A stretch of 7,816 bases of DNA, taken from Deltaproteobacteria bacterium. GTDB taxonomy: Bacteria > Desulfobacterota > Binatia > Binatales > Binataceae. Shown here piece by piece: positions 1-6,175 of this stretch. Where the stretch lies: positions 1-7,816 of the forward strand of contig PMOH01000395.1 of NCBI GenBank assembly GCA_003161515.1, given 5' to 3'. Position 1 is the first letter of the stretch. Each line of letters starts with the position of its first letter. The position numbers were made by a program, and so were the translations under genes. Under the pieces are notes generated by a model. The model had not been told where the DNA came from, searched no databases, and saw only the letters and a list, made by a program, of their open reading frames with translations.

Positions 1-98
1 CGCAAAAGATGTGCGTCAACCCCACATTCAAATTCGCTGTTGATATCTTCTCAAAAGTACGTCGTCTCTTTTTTATGCGGCGTCACAAGCACGGGCCA

Positions 99-2051
99 TC
101 ATTGCAAAAGTGGCTCAGCAGCACCGACGAACATCGTGACACTATCGTCGCCCTCGTTCGTCACCCAAAGGTTGCCCGATTTGTCGATGGCGAGGCCGTA
201 GGGGCGATTTAGTCCCGCGCCGGCGAAACCTGAGTTTGGTGAGAGCGGCTGTCCGAGTTGAATTTTTCCAAGATCGGCCAGACCGAGCGGACCAGCAAGC
301 AACGAAACGCTATTTGCTCCAGGTGCATGGTTGGCGACCCATAGAACTCCCTCGGAATCTCTAGCAATGCCTTCGGGTTCGGCCAGCCCTCCGCCGCGAA
401 AAGGAGACCCGGGAAGAATTCGCGCTGGTTCTTCGGCGTTCCGATCTAATCCCGTGACGCTGCCGTTCCCTTTGTTAGTTACGAATCCTCCTGCAACGCA
501 TCGTGGAGCATCCACTCCGCCGCCGCTGATACGTTCCACCAACGTTGCACCGCGACAGGTTACGTCCGGAGGTTTGATCGCGAGCAAGTTGTTCGCGCCG
601 GAGTTCGCGATCAACACCGCCGCTCCATAGTAGTCGAGCCCCGCCGGATTCTTAAGCCCGATGCCTTCAAGAGGTGGCCCACACGCCGTTCCGTCCAGTC
701 TGAAAAAGCTCACACGGTCGGCTTTGGAGTTGGTCACCATGAGGAGCGCATACAAGATGTACCGACCGCCGATGCGGTCGTAGATCACATTGTTCGGATA
801 ACCGATGATACCTGAGGGGGCGGCGAGGCCGTTTCCCCTGAATAGCGAGGTGGAAAACCGCCCGCCGTCTTCGGGCGTAATGGCGGTAAGTTCATTGGCA
901 CTCTTGTCCGTCACCCAAATTCTGTTGGGCGTAACCCACCACTGTTTCGTGTTCGGTCCAATCGGACCGGAATCGGGCGGTGGCATGCGAACGCTTTCCT
1001 CAAACCACAGCGCGCTCGGTTGGCGCAATCCCTTGATCTGTAAGCCGCCACTTCCGGCCAACGAGTTGCCGAGTTGAAAAGGATCACTACTCAGTACGGT
1101 CAAAGCATTACTGCCCGAGTTGATTATCCACAGTCTGTCCGCGCGCCTCTCCGCTGTTATCGCGGTGGGTCGGTGTAGTCCGCCGCCCTTGAAATTAAGC
1201 GAAAGCATCAACCCGGCCGGAGGCGCAGTCAGTGCCGGTTGGTAAGTATTGGAGCGCTTTGCTAGCTCGAACAGCGCCCCCAGGTTGCGGTCCGGATGAA
1301 ATACCATGCTCTCGGCAGCGCTCATCGTGTCGGTAGCGTTGTTGTTGAAGCGGACGGGAGATGTCGCTTGAAGAAGGTCCGCGCACTCCTTTGAAGTTGG
1401 TCCTCCCGAAGCTACGCAGGCATTCAGAGCGTTCGCTACAGTGTTAACGAGGGCTGGACCGTTCGAAGGCGTGCCCGGAAACGCCCGCAGACGAGCGTTG
1501 GCCGGATCGACGAGGCGGAGAAATAGATCCAAAGCGAAGGGCGCCATCCCGCCCGGAAACGCCGAAATGCGCCCGCTGCAGAGAAGCGCCAGGGCCGTGG
1601 TCAATTCATTGATCACGACGTGCCGACCGGCCGGAGCGCTTCCAAGAAAGGTTGCCAGCTTGATAGCCGGATTGATTCCTTTGCCAGCGTTGCCGCCGCT
1701 GGCGATTAAATACAGCGTGCCGTTCGCGGGTGGGACCTGCACTCTCTTGAAGCGTGGCTCCGGAGGTATTCCCATCGTCATGGTCGTCGCTCGAGCCTTG
1801 GAGATATCCAATGCGAAATTTCCGCGGATATCGGTAGTTGCTTCTTCAGTCGGCTTCGTCGTCACGAAACAAGGATCAGGAACGCATTCCGAGACACTTC
1901 CGTACAACGTCACCAATGCGCCGACGATGGGTGTGCCGCCGGCCAGTACCTGACCAGACAAGAGATCTTCGGCGCTGGATGCTTTCGCTACTGCTAGCGC
2001 TAGAATTAATGACGCGCCAGCCAGAATCGTTCTGAATGAAAGTGTTGCCAT
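99..2051 (-). CDS. Secreted NHL-like beta-propeller protein with N-terminal regulatory-like domain
   Basis: Exported protein of unknown function, 650 residues from the ATG at 2051. A classical signal peptide (Arg7, hydrophobic core 8-22) probably ends at ASSA, residues 24-27. A carboxypeptidase-regulatory/Cna-B-like beta domain follows at about 29-115 (LSGQVLAGGTPIVGALVTLY, then TTDIRGNFAL), with a nearby Cys56/Cys61 pair. A mostly helical middle (about 140-275) includes VINELTTALAL, a motif I associate with similar soil-bacterial proteins. Residues 288-642 hold seven repeats with the pattern GGGLxxPxGIAxDxxGxLWV then TNxxxNSVT, clearest at 288-319, 552-586 and 608-642, so a six- or seven-bladed NHL/SMP-30-type propeller is expected. 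There are no evident catalytic residues; the domain probably binds a partner or surface polymer. The frame also extends to an ATG at 2075 and a GTG at 2093, but no start has a good ribosome-binding site and 2051 gives the most typical signal peptide. Its codons look less GC-biased than those of lepA. Confidence 0.85.
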   Translation of the reverse strand: MATLSFRTILAGASLILALAVAKASSAEDLLSGQVLAGGTPIVGALVTLYGSVSECVPDPCFVTTKPTEEATTDIRGNFALDISKARATTMTMGIPPEPRFKRVQVPPANGTLYLIASGGNAGKGINPAIKLATFLGSAPAGRHVVINELTTALALLCSGRISAFPGGMAPFALDLFLRLVDPANARLRAFPGTPSNGPALVNTVANALNACVASGGPTSKECADLLQATSPVRFNNNATDTMSAAESMVFHPDRNLGALFELAKRSNTYQPALTAPPAGLMLSLNFKGGGLHRPTAITAERRADRLWIINSGSNALTVLSSDPFQLGNSLAGSGGLQIKGLRQPSALWFEESVRMPPPDSGPIGPNTKQWWVTPNRIWVTDKSANELTAITPEDGGRFSTSLFRGNGLAAPSGIIGYPNNVIYDRIGGRYILYALLMVTNSKADRVSFFRLDGTACGPPLEGIGLKNPAGLDYYGAAVLIANSGANNLLAIKPPDVTCRGATLVERISGGGVDAPRCVAGGFVTNKGNGSVTGLDRNAEEPARILPGSPFRGGGLAEPEGIARDSEGVLWVANHAPGANSVSLLAGPLGLADLGKIQLGQPLSPNSGFAGAGLNRPYGLAIDKSGNLWVTNEGDDSVTMFVGAAEPLLQ

Positions 2052-2105
2052 CTCAGATAGGAAACTAACCACCATCTTGATGCATCTTGGCACCAGGTCA
2101 GGTAG

Positions 2106-3404
2106 CTAGCGTGATTTTTCGAAGGCTTCTTCCATTGCGGCGGCTTCCAGGGAGAGGCCGCGGGTTTCTGGAAGTAAGAGTGCGACGATTATCGCGTTGG
2201 GGATTGCGAGCAGGCTCAGGTAGCCGACTACGATCGACAAGCCGCCGATACGGCCGGCGAGAACGGCGATCAGGGTTTGCGCGGTGATTGAAGCGGCTGC
2301 GCCTATCAGCGCGTACCAGCCCATCATCGCGCCGCGGATTGCGGTTGGAAACAATTCAGTTCCCAGAGAATTGCCGCCTACCTGGCCTGCGCTCAAGCCG
2401 GCGGTGAAACAGCAGTACGTGACTTCGATCCAGAGCCATCGAAGCGGCAAGTGCGCCGGAGGGCCCCAATAGAAAGCGACTGCGCCGAGACTGGTCATCA
2501 CGCCTGCGACGAAAATTGTCGGGATGCGGCCGTAACGCTCGCATCCTCGCGCGCCGAGCGGGAAGCCGACCATCCCGACGCCGCCGCCGACCAGCATCAG
2601 GCCGCTGGCGAGGCCCGGCTTCAGTCCCACGACCGAGACGAGGTGGAAGTACGCCCAACTGCTGGCCGCGACGGCCGCGATATTGCCGAGCAACGAGCAG
2701 AACAGAACCGTGATTGCGCGGTATCGATAGAACTTTCCGAACACGTCGTAGAAACTGCTGGCCGCGGTCGTGCCGCTCGCGGCGGCGCGTTGCCATCGTC
2801 CGCTTTCCGTGATCAGCCGGGACGCTCTCCGCAACGCGACCACTCCCATCACCGACGCCAGCACGAGCATCCATCGCCATGAATGATGACTCGTCACCAT
2901 CGGCATCAGGATCAGGCACAGGCCCCCGCCGAGACCCATACCCAGCCCGCCCCAACTCTGTCCGCGTGCGCGCAACTCGATGGGAAGTTCCTCGGCCAGG
3001 ATAACCACACCTCCGGAGACTGTCGCGCCGATGAAAGCGTAGAGCGCGATCTCGCACAGCGCGAAGGCTGCGTAGTCAGTCGCGACCGCCGCCGCGAGAG
3101 CGCTCACAGAAGTGCCGGCCATACTCACTAGCAGCATCCGTCGGCGTCCCAGCCGATCGATCATTCGCGAGAGACCGAGCGCGCCGATGGCGGAGATCGA
3201 AATCCATGCGAACAGAGTCGCGATTCCAGACTCGCCGAGGTTGAAGCTCTTTGCGATGAAGGGAGCGCCGATGCCGTTGATCGACATCGTGAAGCCCTGG
3301 AAAGCGAACACCATCGCGATCGAGGTGACGAGCTGGCGAGTGTTCGACCCGGAGGCCTGACCACTACCGCGCGAAGCTTCAGAGAGGTTGGCGGCGGAAC
3401 TCAC
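2106..3404 (-). CDS. MFS transporter, sugar/organic-acid-porter-like, 12 predicted helices
   Basis: A 432-residue inner-membrane secondary transporter, full length for the major facilitator superfamily. The chain shows about 12 hydrophobic segments, the first at about 28-51. Motif A between helices 2 and 3 reads SRMIDRLGRRRM (79-90) and is repeated in the second half as GARGCERYGRIPT (284-296). Other signatures of the sugar-porter/AAHS-like branch are ELPIELRARGQ (139-149), ELFPTAIRG (350-358) and the ending LLPETRGLSLE (410-420). The substrate cannot be read from the sequence. The start is the GTG at 3404: there is no in-frame start further upstream, and the next Met (31) lies inside helix 1. 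Only a weak ribosome-binding site precedes it, and the start overlaps the stop of a 12-codon ORF. The first 22 residues are Ser/Gly/Ala-rich and probably cytoplasmic. The gene lies 128 nt after the LanC-like gene, so it may be read through from that operon or have its own promoter. Confidence 0.92.
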   Translation of the reverse strand: MSSAANLSEASRGSGQASGSNTRQLVTSIAMVFAFQGFTMSINGIGAPFIAKSFNLGESGIATLFAWISISAIGALGLSRMIDRLGRRRMLLVSMAGTSVSALAAAVATDYAAFALCEIALYAFIGATVSGGVVILAEELPIELRARGQSWGGLGMGLGGGLCLILMPMVTSHHSWRWMLVLASVMGVVALRRASRLITESGRWQRAAASGTTAASSFYDVFGKFYRYRAITVLFCSLLGNIAAVAASSWAYFHLVSVVGLKPGLASGLMLVGGGVGMVGFPLGARGCERYGRIPTIFVAGVMTSLGAVAFYWGPPAHLPLRWLWIEVTYCCFTAGLSAGQVGGNSLGTELFPTAIRGAMMGWYALIGAAASITAQTLIAVLAGRIGGLSIVVGYLSLLAIPNAIIVALLLPETRGLSLEAAAMEEAFEKSR

Positions 3405-3439
3405 GTCATTGCGCTCAGGCGTTGCACCGTGATGGTCAT
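3401..3439 (-). CDS. Possible 12-residue leader peptide coupled to the MFS gene
   Basis: The ATG at 3439 behind GGAGGAG opens a 12-codon frame (MTITVQRLSAMT) whose TGA stop at 3403-3401 overlaps the GTG start of the MFS gene at 3404 as GTGA. Just upstream, a 9-codon frame starting with the ATG at 3465 (MSISLSGGV) ends in a TGA that overlaps this ATG as ATGA. Such overlaps are typical of translational coupling by reinitiation. The peptide resembles no attenuator I know, because it has no run of one amino acid. Alternatively the ATG at 3439 is the true MFS start and one base was lost or gained before 3404, or the short frames arose by chance. Confidence 0.3.
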   Translation of the reverse strand: MTITVQRLSAMT

Positions 3440-3440
3440 A

Positions 3441-3447
3441 CTCCTCC
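3441..3447 (-). promoter_or_regulatory. Strong Shine-Dalgarno sequence ahead of a 12-codon ORF
   Basis: The minus strand carries GGAGGAG one base before the ATG at 3439 (3 nt between GGAGG and ATG, tighter than usual). It is the best ribosome-binding site in this part of the window. It is about 38 nt from the MFS GTG at 3404, too far to serve that codon directly. Confidence 0.5.
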
Positions 3448-3491
3448 GCTTAGAGAAATTGACATCGCTTCGGGAAGATACCAAGGGCAAT

Positions 3492-3507
3492 TGTTACAGC
3501 AGTAACA
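3492..3507. repeat. Perfect 6-bp inverted repeat, possible operator
   Basis: TGTTAC AGCA GTAACA: two perfect 6-bp arms around a 4-nt centre, lying in the gap between the LanC-like gene and the MFS gene, 85-105 nt before the MFS start. It is too AT-rich and lacks the T-run needed for an intrinsic terminator. A dimeric repressor site (for example TetR- or GntR-type) controlling the MFS gene is possible. I found no convincing -35/-10 pair beside it, so its function is an inference. Confidence 0.35.
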
Positions 3508-3532
3508 CCATTCAAGTAATTTTGCTGCACGA

Positions 3533-4768
3533 TCAGAAGACATCGAGCGTAGGAAATCTCGCGGTCGCTCCGATGCAGTCGCAAAGATAGATCGCGAGGC
3601 CGAGGTCTCCGGTCCAAAGCGAAAACTTCCGCTGGCCGTATTTCGTAAGCGCGCGATCGCATCGCTCGACTGAGTGCATCGCAAATTTGCGCGCGCGATC
3701 GAGCCATCGCTGATCGCCGGTGCGCGCGTAGAGTTTCAGGAAGGCGTAGCCGCTGCCGGGGGCGCCATGACACAAGGTGGGAAATTTGATCGGTGGCCCA
3801 GCGTTCCAAATCAGATCGCCCGCCTGCTGAAGCAACGCGTCGATCGGCCGGCGCGCGTCGTTAGGAAATTCCGCGAGGGAGTTGATGATCCCTGGCGCGC
3901 CGTTGCAGTGTTGCGCGACCATCGCCAGTGGTACTGGCCTCGTCGTCCGGCCCACGTTGTTGGGCCAATTCGCGTGAGGCCCTTCGATCTGCGCGGTCGC
4001 ATGAACCGTTTCGTGGATTCGACGCAGAACTTCATCTGCGAGACTCGGCTCGAGCAAATGACGTCCACGAAGCATCGCGAACGCGTTGGCGGCGAAGCCG
4101 TGAATGGCCCCGATGCGCATTTCCGTGACGCCGTAAAGACTCGACGTCCAAAGATGGCATCGAGCTTCATCGGAATAGTTCCATTGATCGTACAGAGCGT
4201 TGAAATTTCGAAGGTACAGCTCTTTCCAGCGCGCGTCCTCGCTGCGCTCGTGCATGAAAAGCGCCGCGAGCATCGCGCCCGCACCGCCCCACGCAATCCC
4301 GCGTGGATCGCTGATCCGCGCTTCGAGATGGCCATAAAGTTGGTGCGCAACATCTTCGGAAGGCGCCAATTTGAATTGAAGTAGAAGAATTCCGGACTCG
4401 CCGAGAAGGTACGATGAGAGTTCTGCGCCCATGTACTTTCGGACTTCGAAGTGCCTGTCCATGTCGGCGCGAATCAGCGGAATCAACTGTTGCACGGTCG
4501 GAAGATAGTCGCGCTTGAGGGGCAACGCGGTCGTATCGTTGAGATAGTTCAGCGCCCAGATCACTCCAGCCGCGCCATGGTAAATGTACTTGATGGAATC
4601 GGGCGGGCGTTCGGGCGAGCGATCAAGGGAATGGATCGGCCAGAGCGTATCGGGATCGAAGCTGCGGTGCGTATCGGTGACGATTCTATCGATTGCGTCA
4701 CGCGCGCGCTCTTCGTTCCACTCGGTGCGGATCAACCGTTCGTGTCGTTCGGTTTCGTAGAGAGGCAT
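3533..4768 (-). CDS. Stand-alone LanC-like protein (lanthionine cyclase / LANCL fold)
   Basis: A 411-residue protein of the LanC-like family, whose members fold as an alpha/alpha toroid and use a Cys-Cys-His zinc site to activate thiols for addition to dehydroamino acids (bacterial LanC) or act in glutathione-related chemistry (eukaryotic LANCL). The repeated Gly-rich turns are visible at YHGAAG (63-68), LLGESGILLL (121-130), WGGAGAM (160-166), IGAIHGFAANAFAML (219-233), QHCNGAPGI (286-294), LCHGAPGSGYAFL (332-344) and LWTGDLGLAIYL (384-395). The predicted zinc ligands Cys288, Cys333 and His334 are all present, at nearly the spacing of NisC (Cys284, Cys330, His331); His223 in the HG motif matches the NisC catalytic histidine. 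The protein ends in FPTLDVF. The ATG at 4768 is 22 nt after the coiled-coil gene, with no clear ribosome-binding site, so coupled translation is likely. No dehydratase or precursor peptide is visible nearby, so the substrate is unknown; membership of the family is secure, lanthipeptide synthesis is not. Confidence 0.9.
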   Translation of the reverse strand: MPLYETERHERLIRTEWNEERARDAIDRIVTDTHRSFDPDTLWPIHSLDRSPERPPDSIKYIYHGAAGVIWALNYLNDTTALPLKRDYLPTVQQLIPLIRADMDRHFEVRKYMGAELSSYLLGESGILLLQFKLAPSEDVAHQLYGHLEARISDPRGIAWGGAGAMLAALFMHERSEDARWKELYLRNFNALYDQWNYSDEARCHLWTSSLYGVTEMRIGAIHGFAANAFAMLRGRHLLEPSLADEVLRRIHETVHATAQIEGPHANWPNNVGRTTRPVPLAMVAQHCNGAPGIINSLAEFPNDARRPIDALLQQAGDLIWNAGPPIKFPTLCHGAPGSGYAFLKLYARTGDQRWLDRARKFAMHSVERCDRALTKYGQRKFSLWTGDLGLAIYLCDCIGATARFPTLDVF

Positions 4769-4790
4769 GACCCGTGTGAGCCGGGGCGAA

Positions 4791-5390
4791 TCATGCGCCG
4801 CGTTTACGTTCGAGTTTTCGCAGGCGCTGATCCTGGTCGCGGGTTTGAACTGTGATCCGGTCGTCGAAGCGATCGAATTTGCGCGCGAGGTCAGCCAGCG
4901 ATTTGCTGGTTTGCTTTAGTTCGGCGCCGAGTTTCTTCGCGGCCATCTCGGCTGACGCGGCGATTTCGCGCTTGAGAATCTTCGTCGTATCTGTGCCCGA
5001 GTCCGCGGCCTGCTTGCCGGTGGAGGCGACGGCGCGCGCGGCTTCCTCGCGGAACTCGATCGCGCGTTCGGCAAATTCGCCGCGAAGGCCCGTCTGCGCG
5101 GCAACCAGCTCGTCGCGAAAATCGACGCGTGCTTTGCCGAGCGCCTCGCCCAGGCGAATCATCTCGGCACCGAGGTCGTCATGCGTGGCGACGATACTCC
5201 GACGATTCTCGGCGATCTGCTCGGACAGGAAGCGAATCTGGCCGCCGACTTCGGCGAACTGGCCGAAGATCTCGTCGCGCAGCGTGTCGAGGCGTCCGCC
5301 GAAACCCGAGACTGCCTCGACCACCAGATCGAAGCGCGCGCCGAGCTCCTCGAGGATCGCGCCAATCCGGTTCACCGCTTCGTCCGCCAC
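4791..5390 (-). CDS. Small coiled-coil protein of unknown function
   Basis: A 199-residue soluble protein with no family I recognise. There is no signal peptide or membrane segment and no cysteine. Almost the whole chain reads as amphipathic helix: roughly 5-65 (with FDLVVEAVSGFGGRLDTLRD and VGGQIRFLSEQIAENRRS), 70-125 (charged helix) and 136-198, ending in a strongly basic tail (RDQDQRLRKLERKRGA). A short polar break at about 123-135 (STGKQAADSGTDT) divides two long helical segments, so an antiparallel or oligomeric coiled coil is likely. The GTG start at 5390 has a good ribosome-binding site (AGGGGG at 5403-5398, 7 nt away). The gene lies 28 nt after lepB and 22 nt before the LanC-like gene, so all three are probably co-transcribed. 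A structural or scaffold role is possible, but nothing in the sequence names one. It is real rather than a shadow ORF given its spacing, its ribosome-binding site and its plausible protein composition. Confidence 0.82.
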   Translation of the reverse strand: MADEAVNRIGAILEELGARFDLVVEAVSGFGGRLDTLRDEIFGQFAEVGGQIRFLSEQIAENRRSIVATHDDLGAEMIRLGEALGKARVDFRDELVAAQTGLRGEFAERAIEFREEAARAVASTGKQAADSGTDTTKILKREIAASAEMAAKKLGAELKQTSKSLADLARKFDRFDDRITVQTRDQDQRLRKLERKRGA

Positions 5391-5397
5391 CTGATTT

Positions 5398-5403
5398 CCC
5401 CCT
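5398..5403 (-). promoter_or_regulatory. Ribosome-binding site of the coiled-coil gene
   Basis: The minus-strand sequence AGGGGG is followed by a 7-nt spacer (AAATCAG) and then the GTG at 5390. The fit is close to ideal and fixes the non-ATG start of this gene. Confidence 0.65.
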
Positions 5404-5418
5404 GCCTGGTTAACTGGG

Positions 5419-6168
5419 TTAGTGCACGATCATCCCGAGCCGATCCCATCTGACGTACTCGAACCACAGGAAGAACTCGCTGAGCGTCGATGCCGCGTCG
5501 GCCTTCTCTTCATTCCAGGGCAGATAGATGATCGTGGCGCGTCCCTCGACGTCGTTGAGATCGACGAAACCCCAGAAGCGGCTGTCGTAGCTGCGATCGC
5601 GATTGTCGCCCATCATGAAGAGCTTGCCCGGCGGGACGGTGACGGGACCGAAGTTGTCGCGCGGCGAGACGGGCGAGCGATCGGTGTCGGCGACCTCGCG
5701 ATGCGCGTGCGGGTCGTCCATCGGGGAGCCGTTGAGCCACACGACGCCGTTCTTTACCGCGACGGTGTCGCCGCCGACGCCGATGACGCGCTTGATGAAA
5801 TCCTTGGTGCGATCGGGCGGGAAGACGAACACGACGACGTCGCCGCGATGCACCGGCTCGAGATGGAAAACATACTGGCCCAGTGGCAAGCCGGGAATCT
5901 CGAGGCCGAAGATCGAATCGGGCATCCGCAAGCCGAAAACGATCTTGTTGACGAGGATGTGATCGCCGATGAGCAGCGTCGGCTCCATCGAGCCCGACGG
6001 AATCTTGTACGCCTGGACGAAAAATGTGCGGATGAAGACCGCGAGCACGAGCGCGATGATCATCGCCTCGCCGTACTCGCGCGCGACCGACTTCTGCGCC
6101 GGTGCGCGATCGGCCTCGCGGGCGCTCAGCGGCTGTACTTTGGAAATGTTGCGTGCTGGTTCGGCCAC
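5419..6168 (-). CDS. lepB: Signal peptidase I (LepB)
   Basis: Membrane-anchored serine protease that cleaves signal peptides from proteins exported by Sec or Tat. From the GTG at 6168 the product is 249 residues. One membrane helix lies at about 35-52, followed by box B with the nucleophile Ser60 (IPSGSMEPTL), box C (RGDVVVF, 108-114), box D with the general base Lys126 (DFIKRVIGVGGD) and box E (GDNRDRSYDSRFWG, 187-200). All catalytic elements are intact. The frame can be extended to a TTG at 6234, but that would overlap lepA by 59 nt and add an atypical basic tail. The GTG at 6168 sits 7 nt after the lepA stop, with GGGGAG at 6184-6179 as a ribosome-binding site, so I prefer it. The lepA-lepB order is the classical one and suggests co-transcription. 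The first 30 residues before the helix are polar and probably cytoplasmic. Confidence 0.95.
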   Translation of the reverse strand: MAEPARNISKVQPLSAREADRAPAQKSVAREYGEAMIIALVLAVFIRTFFVQAYKIPSGSMEPTLLIGDHILVNKIVFGLRMPDSIFGLEIPGLPLGQYVFHLEPVHRGDVVVFVFPPDRTKDFIKRVIGVGGDTVAVKNGVVWLNGSPMDDPHAHREVADTDRSPVSPRDNFGPVTVPPGKLFMMGDNRDRSYDSRFWGFVDLNDVEGRATIIYLPWNEEKADAASTLSEFFLWFEYVRWDRLGMIVH

Positions 6169-6175
6169 TGCTGCC

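Noticed and set aside
1..98. A terminator or further gene downstream of the propeller gene
   Set aside because: I see no GC-rich hairpin followed by a T-run on the minus strand, and no coding signal; a plus-strand 67-codon frame starting at 9 runs into the propeller gene and is a shadow.
1441..1953. A 170-codon plus-strand ORF opposite the propeller gene
   Set aside because: Antisense shadow with no recognisable domain and no ribosome-binding site.
2101..2110. GCTAGC palindrome next to the MFS stop as a terminator
   Set aside because: The stem would be at most 3 bp with no loop and no T-run follows; it is a chance short palindrome.
2356..3057. A 233-codon minus-strand ORF within the MFS gene
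   Set aside because: Out-of-frame shadow, extremely Arg-rich; the MFS frame has the family motifs.
3405..3532. A lanthipeptide precursor next to the LanC-like gene
   Set aside because: All short frames in this gap lack a leader plus a Ser/Thr/Cys-rich core; the only frames with starts are 5, 9 and 12 codons long.
3674..4384. A 236-codon plus-strand ORF opposite the LanC-like gene
   Set aside because: Shadow frame; Arg-rich, no motifs, and the minus-strand frame carries a full conserved zinc site.
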